DNA from: Aquincola agrisoli
GTDB taxonomy: Bacteria > Pseudomonadota > Gammaproteobacteria > Burkholderiales > Burkholderiaceae_C
Length of the DNA stretch: 64,000 nt
Assembly (NCBI RefSeq): GCF_036621135.1
Contig: NZ_JAZIBG010000048.1
Location: forward strand, 62,001 to 126,000
Reading direction: 5' to 3'
The notes beneath the pieces were generated by a model. It was not told the DNA's origin, did not search any database, and saw nothing but the letters and a program-made list of their open reading frames with translations. Each line of letters opens with the position of its first letter. The first letter of the stretch is position 1. A program made the translations under genes and the position numbers. Shown one piece after another: positions 43,613-55,900 of the stretch.

Positions 43613-44835
43613 GCCGCCACCACCTTCAGCGCGTGGTCCGCCCAGCTCGTGTTGTTGTAGCCGCCGGCGTTCTCCGCGCGCTGCTCGGGCTGGACGTTGC
43701 CGGCGCTGTCGGTGGCACGGCTGGCCAGCACGTGCGCGCCCGGCGGCAGCTGCGCCGACAGCACGAACTGCCGCCATGCGTAGCGCCCCAGGTCCGGCCC
43801 CACGAAGCGGGCCTCGTGCCAGCGCTTGCCGCCGTCGAGCGACACCTCGACCCGGCTCACCCCATGCAGCCCGCCGAAGGCCACGCCGTGCACCTGCACC
43901 AGGCCGGCCTTCACGGTGCCGCCGTCGGCGCCGGGGCCGTTGATCCACGACTTGACGCTCATCTCCTGCACCGACGGCTGGCTCGGGTCGCCCTTGCCGC
44001 CGGGCGGCGACAGGCGGTAGCCGTGGGACATGATGCGCGCGTCGGTCTCCGCGGCGGTGAAGGCCAGCCGCTTGACGTACTTGATGTTGTTGACGCCGGT
44101 ATAGCCCGGCACGATGAGCCGCAGCGGCCCGCCGTGGGCCAGCGGGATCGGCGCGCCGTTCATCTCCCAGGCCAGCATCGCATCCGCCATCGCCGCGACG
44201 GGCACCGAGCGCTCGACGATCACGGTCTTCGGATCGAGGCCCTCGGGCAGCTTCTCGCCGCCGGTGCCGGTCATGAAGGCCATGCCGCCAGCGACGCCGC
44301 CCAGCGCGTCGGCCACCCAGCGCACCGGCACGCCGCTCCACATCACGCAGCCCGCGGCGCCCACCTGCCAGGGCGTGCCGCTCGGCTTGCTGGGGAAGTA
44401 GCCGCGGCCGTTGCCTGAGCACTGCAGCACCATCGCCAGCGTCTCCAGGCCCATGGACTTGAGCTCGCGCACGCTGAGCCTGCGCGGGTTCTTCACCCCC
44501 GCGATCTCCACTTCCCACGCATCCCGGTCGGCCACGACGGATGCATCGGGCGCCGGCAGGTTGTTGCGGATGTAGAGCTGCTCGGAGGGGGTGAGCACCC
44601 CGGTGCCGAAGCTGCCGCGCCGGGTCTCGATGGTCGTCGTGCTGTGCACGATCACGCTCGCCGGATCCTTCCAGGCGACGTAGCCGGGCAGCGGCTTGGT
44701 GCCCGCGGCGGCGGCCGGGGTGTCGCCGGCGGCGCGTGCGGCCGGGGCGAGGCCGCCCAGGCCGGCGGCGGCCAGGGCGGCGCCGCTGCCGGCCAGCAGG
44801 CGGCGCCGGGGGTGCGAGGTGGGTTGCGAGTTCAA
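43609..44835 (-). CDS. sorA: Sulfite dehydrogenase molybdenum subunit (SorA-like)
   Basis: A 408-residue periplasmic molybdoenzyme. The start is TTG 44835, eight bases after AGGAG, and gives a twin-Arg leader PRRRLLAGSG. The molybdenum-binding Cys139 lies in MVLQCSGNGRGYFPSKPSG. The C-terminal dimerisation domain follows (about 290-408). It oxidises sulfite to sulfate in the periplasm with SorB as acceptor. SUOX-family enzymes with other substrates exist, but the following cytochrome gene favours SorAB. Confidence 0.88.
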   Translation of the reverse strand: MNSQPTSHPRRRLLAGSGAALAAAGLGGLAPAARAAGDTPAAAAGTKPLPGYVAWKDPASVIVHSTTTIETRRGSFGTGVLTPSEQLYIRNNLPAPDASVVADRDAWEVEIAGVKNPRRLSVRELKSMGLETLAMVLQCSGNGRGYFPSKPSGTPWQVGAAGCVMWSGVPVRWVADALGGVAGGMAFMTGTGGEKLPEGLDPKTVIVERSVPVAAMADAMLAWEMNGAPIPLAHGGPLRLIVPGYTGVNNIKYVKRLAFTAAETDARIMSHGYRLSPPGGKGDPSQPSVQEMSVKSWINGPGADGGTVKAGLVQVHGVAFGGLHGVSRVEVSLDGGKRWHEARFVGPDLGRYAWRQFVLSAQLPPGAHVLASRATDSAGNVQPEQRAENAGGYNNTSWADHALKVVAA

Positions 44836-44867
44836 GGGGTCGTCTCCTGGGGTGGGATGGGCTGGGT

Positions 44868-45464
44868 TCAGCCCGGGGGGCGGCCCAGGCTCGCCTGTGC
44901 GACGGCCAGGGCCTTCTTCTTCTGCGCGACGAGCACCAGCGGCTTGCCGGCCCGCGAGCGGATGACCTGCCAGTACACGTTGTTCCACCAGCCGCCGCCG
45001 TCGGCCAGCGCGACCGGCCCGTCGAAGGCCAGCACGGTGACCATCCCGCCCTTCTCGAAGAACGTGGTGAGGTGGTAGGCGCGCTGGCCGTCGATGTCGC
45101 AGGGGCGCATGAGCTGCGGGTAGCCCGGGGCGCTGCGCTGCCCGGCCAGGCCGAGGTGCCGCAGCAGCTCGTCCGGCGCCATGAAGCTGCCGCGCAGCGT
45201 GCGCTCGTAGTACTCGTGCTCGATGGCGCCGCGCACCAGCTCGGGCGGGCGCACCGCCATCACGGCGCCCCACACGCCGGCCGTCGCCAGCAGAGCCACG
45301 GCGGCGCGGTGCACGCCGGCACGGCGCCGCCACGGGGTGTGGCGGAACAGGCCGGCGGGTGGCTCGCCCGGATCGCAGGCCAGGGCCAGCTCGGCGCGCG
45401 TGCGCAGGTCGAAGCCGCTGTCGGGCGCCGGGTCGGGGAGGTCGCGGGGGTCGATGCCGGCCAT
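44868..45464 (-). CDS. Probable anti-sigma factor
   Basis: A 198-residue protein with a cytoplasmic N-terminus (about 1-45), one transmembrane helix (AAVALLATAGVWGAVMAV) and a periplasmic domain with one Cys (LMRPCDIDGQRAYHLTTFF). This layout, and the position right after an ECF sigma gene, marks it as the cognate membrane anti-sigma factor. ATG 45464 was chosen; GTG 45470 overlaps the sigma stop and would add two residues. The periplasmic part may sense a redox or sulfite signal (inference). Confidence 0.72.
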   Translation of the reverse strand: MAGIDPRDLPDPAPDSGFDLRTRAELALACDPGEPPAGLFRHTPWRRRAGVHRAAVALLATAGVWGAVMAVRPPELVRGAIEHEYYERTLRGSFMAPDELLRHLGLAGQRSAPGYPQLMRPCDIDGQRAYHLTTFFEKGGMVTVLAFDGPVALADGGGWWNNVYWQVIRSRAGKPLVLVAQKKKALAVAQASLGRPPG

Positions 45465-45466
45465 GA

Positions 45467-45988
45467 TCACACCTGGCGCAGCCGGGCCACCGGCGCCGCC
45501 GGCTCGGGCCGGGCCGGCGGCGCCATGGCCGCCCTCAGGGCCTGCCGCGCCCGCTGCAGGCGCGACAGCACGGTGCCGGGCGCCACCTCCAGCGCCTCGG
45601 CCATCTGCGCGGTGGGCATGTCGTCGAAGTAGTACAGCACGAGCACCTCGCGGTGGATGGGGGCGATGCGGCCGAGCGCGCGGATCACGTCGAGCCGGTC
45701 GTCGGCGCCGCTGTCGGGCGCCTGCGCCTCGGGCGCGTCGTCATCGGCCGGCACGGGCCCGGGCTCCAGGTAGCGGAAGGCACTGCGCCGCATGATCTGG
45801 AACAGCCACGCCCGCGCCTGCCCCGCCTGGCGCAGCTGGGCCCGGTGCTTCCAGGCGTTGGCGAAGCAGTCCTGCACCACGTCCTCGGCCGTCGCCCGCG
45901 AGCCGGTCAGCGCCCACGCGCTGCGCAGCAGGAAACGGTAGTGCTCGCGCACCCATTGGTTGTAGCGGGACTCGGCCGACTGGAACAT
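45467..45988 (-). CDS. ECF RNA polymerase sigma factor
   Basis: A 173-residue sigma-70 family protein with region 2 (LLRSAWALTGSRATAEDVVQDCF) and region 4 (IHREVLVLYYFDDMPTAQMA, then EALEVAPGTVLSRLQRAR). It heads a minus-strand operon with its anti-sigma factor, SorA and SorB, so it probably controls sulfite oxidation and its own synthesis. The starting region upstream is the 224-base gap shared with the PEP-CTERM gene. Confidence 0.92.
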   Translation of the reverse strand: MFQSAESRYNQWVREHYRFLLRSAWALTGSRATAEDVVQDCFANAWKHRAQLRQAGQARAWLFQIMRRSAFRYLEPGPVPADDDAPEAQAPDSGADDRLDVIRALGRIAPIHREVLVLYYFDDMPTAQMAEALEVAPGTVLSRLQRARQALRAAMAPPARPEPAAPVARLRQV

Positions 45989-46212
45989 GCGTACAAGAGC
46001 GCGGGCCGCGCCGGCTCATTCCCTCGCGCCGGCCGATCGGCCTAAGCACATACCCTGAGGGTCACGACCCACCCTCCCTTGGGGGAAAGGGTTAACACCT
46101 ATTTAGGTTGAGAAATGGCACTCACGGCCACACAAAGTCACAAAACACCCGCTTAAGATTCAATCAAACGCATTGGGCAAGCTTTCTTTACAACAGCCCG
46201 GGAGGACGTTTG

Positions 46213-46830
46213 ATGAGTTGTAACCGACTCGCCCTGCGGGGTCTCGTCGCGGTGTTCACCGCGCTCGGCGGCGTCGCCGCGGCACAGGCGGCCCCGGTCG
46301 TCCAGGCTGGCGCGGCCTCGGGTGCGCCCGAGGCGCTGGTGGCGCCCAGCCTGCAGTTCAGCTTCGACAGCCCCTACGCGGTCCTGTCGTTCGGGCTGCA
46401 GTTCAGCTACGACGCGAGCCTGCTGACCTTCGACGCAGCGGCCTCCAAGGTGATCCTCGACGGCGTCGAGGTGGCGTTCGGCGCGGCCATCGCGGGCCTG
46501 CCGCCGCTGGAGTTCTCGGCGACGTACGGCACCGACGAGGTCACCGGCCTGGCGTTCGCCGACTACAGCTACATCCCGATGGCCAGCGTGCCCGTCCAGC
46601 AGTCGCTGGTCTTCCTGCCCGCCTTCCGCCTCGCCGCCTCGGCGCTGCCGGGGCAGCAGACGCTGATCGAGTTCAGCGGCGACCTGGCCGACGATGCCAC
46701 CGGCCTCGAGACGACCTTCGCGGTCAGCTCGGTCGTCACCGCCGTGCCCGAGCCCGCCACGTGGCTGTCGCTGTGCGCCGGCCTGGCCGCGCTCGCGGCC
46801 GCCGCGCGCCGCCGCCGCGCGGCCTGCTGA
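46213..46830 (+). CDS. PEP-CTERM sorting domain protein (cohesin-like)
   Basis: A 205-residue exported protein. Signal peptide ends AAAQA; the mature part has SPYAVLSFGLQFSYDASLLTF, as in cohesin-like beta-sandwiches. The tail is VPEPATWLSLCAGLAALAAA followed by RRRRAAC. GGGAGGA precedes ATG 46213. The gap before it is AT-rich (GGGTTAACACCTATTTAGG near 46088) and probably holds its promoter. Confidence 0.88.
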   Translation: MSCNRLALRGLVAVFTALGGVAAAQAAPVVQAGAASGAPEALVAPSLQFSFDSPYAVLSFGLQFSYDASLLTFDAAASKVILDGVEVAFGAAIAGLPPLEFSATYGTDEVTGLAFADYSYIPMASVPVQQSLVFLPAFRLAASALPGQQTLIEFSGDLADDATGLETTFAVSSVVTAVPEPATWLSLCAGLAALAAAARRRRAAC

Positions 46831-46977
46831 CCTCGACGCACGGTCGTCGACCGGACCGGCGGTGATGGGCACCGCCGGCACTGCACGAACCTCGGCAACG
46901 CCTCGACCCGCCAGCAGGAAGGCAGCGGAACGCACCGCCTCCTGACCTGGCCGCGCCTGCCGGCTCTGGAGATTCCG

Positions 46978-49900
46978 ATGCATCGCTCCGCTCCCCACCT
47001 GCCCGCGCGCACCCTGGCGCTCATCCAACGCGCCATCACCGGCCTGAAGCTGCCGGGCTCGCGGCCGACGGGGCGGATGCCGGAGCTGCCCGCGCTGCAC
47101 TTCGAGCCGCTGGAGCAGCGGATGCTGATGTCGGCGGACCTGATGCCCGGCGCCGGCGCGAACGGCGCCCCGGCGCCGGTGGCCGCGCTGCAGGTGGCGC
47201 CGGCCGCGGCCGCGCTCTCGGTCGACCTCGCCAGCCTGCAGGGCGACGGCGGGGGCCCGCGCTTCGTCGCCGACTTCGACACCGACGACTTCAGCACGCC
47301 GCTGCAGCCGCTGTCGCCGCGCGGCAGCCTGGTGCATGCGGGCGGAGTGGCCGGCGAGCTCGCCGCGCAGGGCGAGCGCGACAGCCTGTCGCTCACGGTG
47401 GAGGCCGGCCGCTCGGTGTCGCTGCGCTTCAGCCCCGCGCTGGCCGACAGCCTGCTGCGCGCCAAGCTGGAAGTCTTCAACGCGGCCGACCAGTCGCTCG
47501 GCTTCGTCGAGGCAGGCGAGGCCGGCCAGGCGCTCGCCCTGCGCATCGCGGCCGGAGCCGGCGGCGCGCTGCGCATCGACGTCAGCAGCCTGTCGGGCGC
47601 CGGCGCCTACCAGGTCGAGCTGTTCCTCGATGCCGTGCTCGAGGGCACCGACAGCACCGGCATGGACGATGCGGTCGACCTCAGCGCCCAGCTGGCGCCG
47701 CTGCCCGGCGGCACAGGCTCCCACACCTCGATCATCGGCCGGCTCGATCCCGCGGGGCTCGCGGCGCCGCTGTACGTCGAGACCTTCGAGAACGGGCTGG
47801 CCGAGCAGTGGTCGCTGAGCTCCTCCCACGGCGACGCCACCATCGGCACGACCAGCTACTACGACAACGGCCAGGGCAGCAACGGCGGCAGCTACGGCAG
47901 CTGGGGCACCGCGCTCTACAGCGAGGGCGACCGCTACGGCGACTACGGCGGCTACGGCGGCGAGCCCACCGCCGCCACCATCGGCACGCAGGCCGTCGGC
48001 GGCTACGACGACGCGCTGAACGAGGCGATCTGGACGGTCAACGTCGCGGGCCGCAGCAACCTCCTCCTCGAATTCGACCACTGGGGCTACGACCCGGTGG
48101 CCGAGGCCTTCTCGGGCAGCGCCTTCACCGGCTCCGAGTTCGCCGACGGCATCGCGGCCAGCGTCGACGGCATCACCTGGGTGCCGGTCGCCACCCTCGC
48201 CGCGCCGGCCGACAACGGCCGTGCCCACCACACGATCGACCTCAGCGCGGCGCTCGCCGCGCACGGGCTCACGCCCACGTCCGAGCTGCGCCTGAAGTTC
48301 CAGCACGCCGACACGCCGCACACCGGCGAATTCGGCGAACTGGTGCGCAGCTACCGCTACTGGGACAACCTGACGATCCGCGAGGCCGAGACCCTGCGCC
48401 GCGTGGCGCCGGCGGCCACCACCTTCGAAGGCAGCAACCTCTTCGGCTCGCTGGACGTGCTCGGCGACGGCATCACCCCGGCCGAAGGCAGCTACCTCGA
48501 CACGAACAGCGCGACGACCTGGCTGGGCGACGTCGAGGGCCAGTACCCGCTGGACACGAAGCTGGTCTTCGACCTCGGCGGCAACGTGCTCGTCAGCGAC
48601 CTGGAGCTGTCCGTCGACGGCAACGACGACTACGCGGTCGACTACTCGCTCGACGGCGAGATCTGGAGCCGCCTCACCACCATCAGCCGCTATGCCGGCG
48701 AGGTCGGCTACGGCATGGAGACGCTGAGCTCGATCGACGGCGCGGCGGAGTACGAGGCCAGCATCGACTTCGAGGCCGTCGAGGCGCGGTGGCTGCGCGT
48801 GTACGCCACCGGCGGCGACGACAACTACTTCGGCGTCGGCGAAGTCCGCGTGATGACCAGCACGCAGGCCGGCGACAACCAGGACTGGCACCGCATCGAC
48901 CTCGAGGCCGGCGACGTCGTGTCGCTGGCGCTGCAGTTCGCCGGCGGCCAGGCCGATGCGGGTGCGCTGCAACTGTTCGACGCCGACGGCCGCCTGCTGA
49001 CCCTCGGCACCCGCACCGGCTCGACCGGCGCGGCGATCAGCGGCTTCTCGGCCCCGGCGGCGGGCACGTACTACGTGCGCGTCGGCGGCAGCCAGGCCGG
49101 CGAATACCACCTCGCGGTGACCAAGGACGTGCTGCTGGGCGGCGCCCTCTCCCGCGCCGAGGACATCACCGCGACGCCGGTGGTGGTCGACGGATTCCGG
49201 GCCCCGACCCAGGGCGGCTCCTCGGGCACGATCCGCGTCGCGGTCCACCGCGGCGACAGCACGCTGATCAGCCGCCTCAACGACAGCACGCACGGCATCC
49301 AGGCGGTGTCGGTGGCGGGCACCGACATCGACACCGCCGCCGAGCTCGCCAACTACGACGTGGTGATGATCGGCCACTCGAGCTACGAGCACGAGTTCGA
49401 GGGCTTCGCCGCGGCCTTGCGCGACTGGGTCGAGGCCGGCGGCGGCGTCATCGCCACCGGCTGGACCGTCTACGGCGCCGGCACCGGCTACGCCGGCAGC
49501 AGCGGCGACAGCAGCACCGCGATTCCCGACATCGACGCCATCGTGCCAGTCGCCACCGGCGGCCGCTACGACTCGCAGTACAGCGGCCTGCTCGACATCG
49601 GCAGCATCGCCCACCCGATCACCGAGGGCCTCGGCGACTTCTACCTCCCGAGCATCTACGTCGAGTACGCCGCCGGCGGCGCCGACCCGGGCGCCACGAC
49701 GCTCGCCGAGCTGAACGGCCGTGCGGCGGTCGTCGCGGGCGAGGTGCAGTCCGGCCGCGGCGTCTACCTCGGCCCGACCTACTTCGACTACAGCTACCTC
49801 GTCCAGGGCGACCTCGACCGGCTGCTGGAGCAGGCCGTCGTCTGGGCCAGCGGCGACGGCACGCACGACTACACCGTGCGCGCGACGGCAGGCGACACGC

Positions 49901-52900
49901 TGACCGTCACCGCGGAGCCGGTCGGCAGCGCCGACGGCGAGCCCGGCAACACGCTGGTGCCCACGCTGGAAGTGGTCGACGAGGACAACACGGTGGTCGC
50001 CAGCTCCGCCACCGGCTCCCTCAGCTTCGTGGCCGGCGACACCGGGCGCTACCGCATCCGCCTGGGCGCCGAGAGCGGCCAGGGCGACGTCATCCTGCGC
50101 GTGGCCGGCTCCACCGCCGCCGCCGCCGACACCTTCGGCGTGAGCGCCTCGTCGGTGGACGGCCTGCTGCGCACGACCTATTTCCCCGGCTACGTCGACA
50201 TCGAGTTCGGCCAGCCGCTGCTGCTCACCTCGCTGACGGCACAGAGCCTGACGATCGACGGCCAGGCCGCCTCGTCCTTCACCGTGCTGGACGGCAGCAG
50301 CGTGCGCTTCTTCTTCGACGGCAGCGCCTGGCCCGACGGCGAGCACACGCTGGCCCTGGCCGCCGGCGCGCTGACCGACATCCGCGGCCAGGCGCTGGAG
50401 GCCTGGAGCCACAGCTTCGAGCTCGACACCACGCTGCCGGTCGTCACCGCGGCCAGCATCGCGCAGCAGGGGCGCATCGACGGCACGCCGTCGATGCTGA
50501 CGATCGACTTCAGCGAGGCGCTGGACACCGAGTACCTCGACAGCAGCGACGTGTCGCTGGTCGACGTGGTCACCGGCAACTCGATCGCGCTGACCTCCTT
50601 CCACTACGACGCCGAGAACCGCCGGCTCGAGCTCGGCCTGCCCGCGCTGGAGGACGGCCGCTACCAGCTCGCGCTGTGGTCGGGCTACTACGCCTTCAAG
50701 GACCTGCTCGGCCTGCCGCTGAACGGCGATCCGTCCGACCCGCTGCCGTCGGGCGGCGGCGACAACACGCCGGACAACTTCGTGCTCGACTTCATCGTCG
50801 ACCAGGACGAACAGGATTTCGCCCAGCTGCCGCCCTTCGCGGCGCAGGGCTCGCTGGTGCACGGCCGCCTCGCGACCGGGGGCCTGAACGGCCAGGCCGA
50901 CACCGACGCCTTCACGGTGATGCTCACCGGCGACCAGCTGCTGACCGTCTTCGCGCGCGCCACGCCCACGCCCCTCGGCGACCCGTCCGACCTGGTCATC
51001 GGCCTGAAGGTGTTCGACGCCGCCGGCAACCTCGTCGCCTCCGCCGACGGCGTGCAGGGCGAAGGCGCGGTGCTGCAGACCGTGCGCGCCGCGGGCGGCG
51101 GCCTGCTGGCCGCCGGCACCTACCGCATCGAACTGAGCAACCTCGCCGGCGACGGCGGCTACGAGCTCGGGCTGCTGCTGGGCGCCCGCGCCGAGGGCGA
51201 GCTGGCGCAGCCGGGCACGCCCAACAACACGCCCCAAACGGCGGAAGACATCGCCTCCAGCTTCGTCGACCTGGGCAACGGCGGCAGCCGCGGCGCGGTG
51301 GTCGGCTCGCTGGTCACCCCGCCGCAGGACGGCGGCGGCGGCGAGCCGGTGCTGACCGCCCAGGACGCCGACACCGAAGGCGACTACTACCGCTTCACGC
51401 TCCGGGCCGACGAGTACGCGACCATCGTGCTCGCGCCCGCGCTCGGCGGCCAGTTCGACGGCAGCCTGGTGGTCGACCTGCTCGACGCCGACGGCAACCT
51501 GCTGGCCACCAGCCACGCCCGCGGCGGCGCCGCGGTGCAGGCGATCCGCGAGTTCAAGGCCGGCGCGGCCGGCGACTACCTGCTGCGCGTGCGCGGCGAC
51601 AGCGAGGCGCTCTACAACCTCACCGTCACCCGCAGCCTCTCGTTCGAGCTGCCGCAGGCCGGCGGCACGGCGCTGCAGGACATCAGCGGCACCCACCAGG
51701 CGCTGGGCCACCTCTCGGGCAGCGGCAGCGTGGGGTCGGGCGCCGTGCGCGTCGCGGTCTTCAACGGCGGCAGCGGCGCCTCGCTCGTCGCCCAGCTCAA
51801 CGACGACACCTGGTTCGACTTCACCGCCACCTCGGTCACCGCCAACCAGATCGACACCGTCGAGGAGCTGTCGCAGTACGACGTGGTCGTGATCGGCGAC
51901 GAGTACAACCACGGCCAGTACGGCACCTTCGCCCAGGCGCTGCGCCAGTGGGTCGAGGGCGGCGGCGGCCTCGTGGCGACGGGCTGGACCGTGTACGCCG
52001 CGGGCTCCTCCACCTCTCCCGTGCTGCCGGACATCGACGCCATCGTGCCGGTCGACACCACCGTCCGCCACAACTATTACAACGGCGGCACGGTCAACGT
52101 GGCCGACGCCAGCCACCCGGCCACCGACGGGCTCACCGACTTCCAGGTCAGCGGCTACATCGAATACTCCACCGGCGGCGCCGACCCCGGCGCGCAGACG
52201 CTGGCCACCGTCAACGGCCGCGCGTTCGCCGTCGTCGGCCAGCCGCAGGACGGCCGCAGCGCCTACCTGGGCGCCGTCTACTACGACGGCTTCGCCGGCA
52301 ACAACGCCGCGCTCGACCGGCTGCTGGAGCAGACCGTCGCCTGGGCCGCCGGCGACCGCGACGACAGCTACGTGCTGCAGGTCGCGGCCGGCGACGTGCT
52401 GACGCTCACCACGCAGACACCCGGCGACGGCGGCGACACGCCGCTCAACACGCTCGCCACGCGCATCGAGCTGTACGACGCCGGCGGCACGCTGGTGGCC
52501 AGCAACGAACGCGGCGCGGCCGACGGCCGCAACGCCCTGCTGACGCACATCGCCCTGGACGGCGGCACCTACCGCGTGCGCGTGGTCGCCGTCGCCGGCG
52601 AAGGCGACTACGTGGTCTCGGTCGATGGCGCCACCGGCGGCGAACGCGAGACGGCGCCGCAGGTGGTCGCGGTCACGCCGGCCGCCGGCGCCCTGCTCTC
52701 CGCCCCGCCGACGGAGATCGTCGTCGAGCTGTCCGAGGGCGTGCGCGCCGACTCGGTGTCGGTCGACGACCTGGTGCTGGACAACGGCGGCACGGTCGTC
52801 GGCGTCGAGATGCTCGCCGGCCACCGGCTGCGCTTCCTCGTGGAGCTGCCGCCCGAAGAAGGCACGACGACCTTCCGCTTCGCCGCGGGCGCGTTCACCG

Positions 52901-55900
52901 ACCTGCAGGGCACGCCGAGCGAGGCCTTCGAGAGCAGCTTCGTCTACGACCTCACCGGCCCGCGCGTGGTGGCTTCCTCGCCCGACGCCGCCGCCCAGCC
53001 CAACGCCCCGTTCAACACCTGGACCTTCACGTTCAACGAGAACGTGGACGCCGCCACGGTCGGCTACGACGACGTGCTCGTGTTCACCGGCCCCGCCGGG
53101 CAGAACCTGCGCAACCAGGTGCAGTCGGTCACCGCCAGCGGCAACACGCTGACGGTCACCTTCACCAACCAGTACGCGGCCGGCATCTACACGCTGGTGC
53201 TCGGGCCGGACATCCGCGACCGCGCCGGCAACCTGATGGACCAGGACGGCGACGGCATCGCCGGCGAGGCCGAGGACAGCCACACCGCCACCGTCACGCT
53301 GCGTTCGCCCGACCTCACGCCCGTCGTCGTCACCGCGCCCGCCAGCGGCAGCTTCGGCGCGCCGATCAGCGTGACCTGGACGGTGAAGAACGCCGGCAAC
53401 GGCGCCACGAATGCCAGCTACTGGTACGACGGCTTCTGGCTCTCGCGCGACACCACCGTCAGCAGCGACGACATCCAGCTCAGCGACCAGTACATCGAGC
53501 TCGGCCCGCTGGCGGCCGACGGCTCCTACACCCGCACCGCCAGCTTGACGCTGCCGCTCAACACCAACTACCTCGACGGCACCTACTACCTGCTGCTGCG
53601 CACCGACCGCCACGGCTACCAGGGCGAGGCCGACGAGACCAACAACACGCTGGCCTCCGAGGCGTTCACGCTGACGGTGCCGCCGCTGCCCGACCTCGTC
53701 GCCGAGGACGTGCAGGTGGCCCCGGTGGTCGAGGCCGGCAAGGCCACCACCATCACCTGGACCACGCGCAACCAGGGCACCGCCGCCACGGCCACCGGCT
53801 GGTACGACCACATCTACCTCTCGGCCGACGCCAGCTACGGCTCGGGCGACATCTACATCGGGCAGGTCTACAACAGCAGCTCGATCGCCGCGGGCGGCAC
53901 GCTGGCACGCAGCGCCAACCTCACCATCCCGCTCGCGCAGACCGGGCAGTGGCACGTCATCGTGCGCAGCGACGTCTACGACTACGTCGAGGAGTTCGCC
54001 GCCGAGGGCAACAACGAGACGGCCTCGGCCGCCACCGTCAACGTCATCGTGCCGACCGAGGACCTCGTGCCCACGGCCGTCGCCGTGCCCGAGGCCGCCA
54101 CCTTCGGCGACCGCATCACCGTCGCCTGGAGCGTGCAGAACCAGGGCACCGGGCCGACGGTGGGCAACTGGACCGACCGCCTCTGGCTCTCGACCGACGA
54201 CACGCGCAGCGACGACGACATCTACCTCGGCGAGTTCTCGTCCAGCGGCGACACGCCGCTGGCCGCCGGCGGCGTGTACCACCGTTCGCGCGACATCACG
54301 CTGCCGCTGCGCGGCACGCTGAACACCGGCAGCTACCGCGTGCTGGTGCAGACCGACTACTACGGCAACGAGCCCGAGACCAACGAGGCCAACAACGTGC
54401 GCGCGTCCAGCGCGATCACGCTGACGGTGCCGCCCTTCGCCGACCTGACGGTGTCGAACGTCACCGTGCCGGACGGCGTGCGCAGCGGCAACACCACCAC
54501 GGTGCGCTTCACGCTGACCAACCAGGGCACGGCGCCGGCCTCCGACTTCCGCTTCCGGCTGGTGCTCACCGACAGCAACGTGCCGGGCAGCAGCAGCCAC
54601 CACCTGGGCGACTTCGCGTTCAACGACACGCTGCGCCCCGGCCAGAGCATCGAGATCGCGCAGGACGTGACGCTGCCGATCTCGGCGCCCGGCAACTGGT
54701 ACGTCGGCGTCACCGCCGACATCGGCAACGTCGTCTTCGAGCATGCGGCCGAGGACAACAACAGCGCGCTCAGCACGCTCACCAGCATCCCGCTGCCGCC
54801 GCTGGCCGACCTGCGCGTGACCGACATCGTCGCGCCGGCCGATGCGCTGTCGGGCCAGGTCGTGCCCATCACCTGGACGGTGACCAACCAGGGCTCCGGC
54901 AGCATCATCGGCGGCCGCTGGGTCGACCGCGTCTACCTCTCCACCGACGGCGGCGCGAGCAACGGCATCTTCGTCGGCGACTTCAGCTACGAGGGCGACC
55001 TCGCCGCGGGCGCCTCGGTCACCCGCACGCAGAACATCACCGTGCCGGGCGACCGCATCGGCAGCTATACCGTCGTCGTCCGTACCGACATCAACGGCGA
55101 CAACTACGAATACGACGGCGAGGACAACAACCGCACCGTCGACAACACGACGCTGGTCGCCAGCTTCCCGCCGCTGCCCAACCTGACGGTGGCCTCGATC
55201 ACCCCGCCGAGCGACGCCTTCTCCGGCACGCAGACCATCGTCTCGTGGGTCGTCACCAACACCGGCAACGGCTCGACCAGCGTCCCGCGCTGGCTCGACA
55301 CCGTCGTGCTGTCGCTGAACGACGTGTACGGCGACGGCGACGACATCGTGCTCGGCAGTGTCGCCAACCCGAGCTACCTCGCCGACGGCGAGAGCTACGT
55401 CAACACCCTCACCTTCACCGTGCCGCGCGGCCTGGCGGGCGACTACCGCCTGCTGGTGAAGGCCGACGCGAACCACCAGGTCTTCGAGAACACCGCCGAG
55501 GGCGACAACGTCGGCGTCAGCGCGCTGACGCGCTTCACGCTCACGCCGCCGCCCGACCTGCGCGTCACCGCCGTGCAGGCGCCCACGCAGGCCTTCTCGG
55601 GCCAGCCGATGTCGCTGAACTGGACCGTCACCAACGCCGGCGACGGCCGCACGGCCGAGACGTCCTGGTACGACCGCGTGTACGTCTCGACGGACAACGT
55701 GTTCGATGCCGGCGACCTGGCGCTGGGCACGTTCTTCCACAGCGGCGCGCTCGACGGCGGGGAGAGCTACACCGCCACCCACAGCGTCACGCTACCGGTC
55801 GGCGAGGTCGGCGAGCGCTGGTTCTTCGTCGTCTCCGACATCTACAACAACGTCTACGAGCACGCGAACGAGAACGACAACGCGGGCGGCGAGGACACCG

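Noticed and set aside
46116..46131. TGGCAC in the leader of the 46213 PEP-CTERM gene as a sigma-54 -24 element
   Set aside because: PEP-CTERM genes can be sigma-54 controlled, but no TTGC element stands at the required distance after it.
46153..55782. Minus-strand open frame of 3,209 codons, and another at 55792-63702 of 2,636 codons
   Set aside because: They are antisense to the giant gene. The giant frame gives clear CARDB, SdrD-B and S8 motifs, while these give low-complexity Arg/Val/Gly peptides. Strong third-position GC bias removes stops on the other strand.
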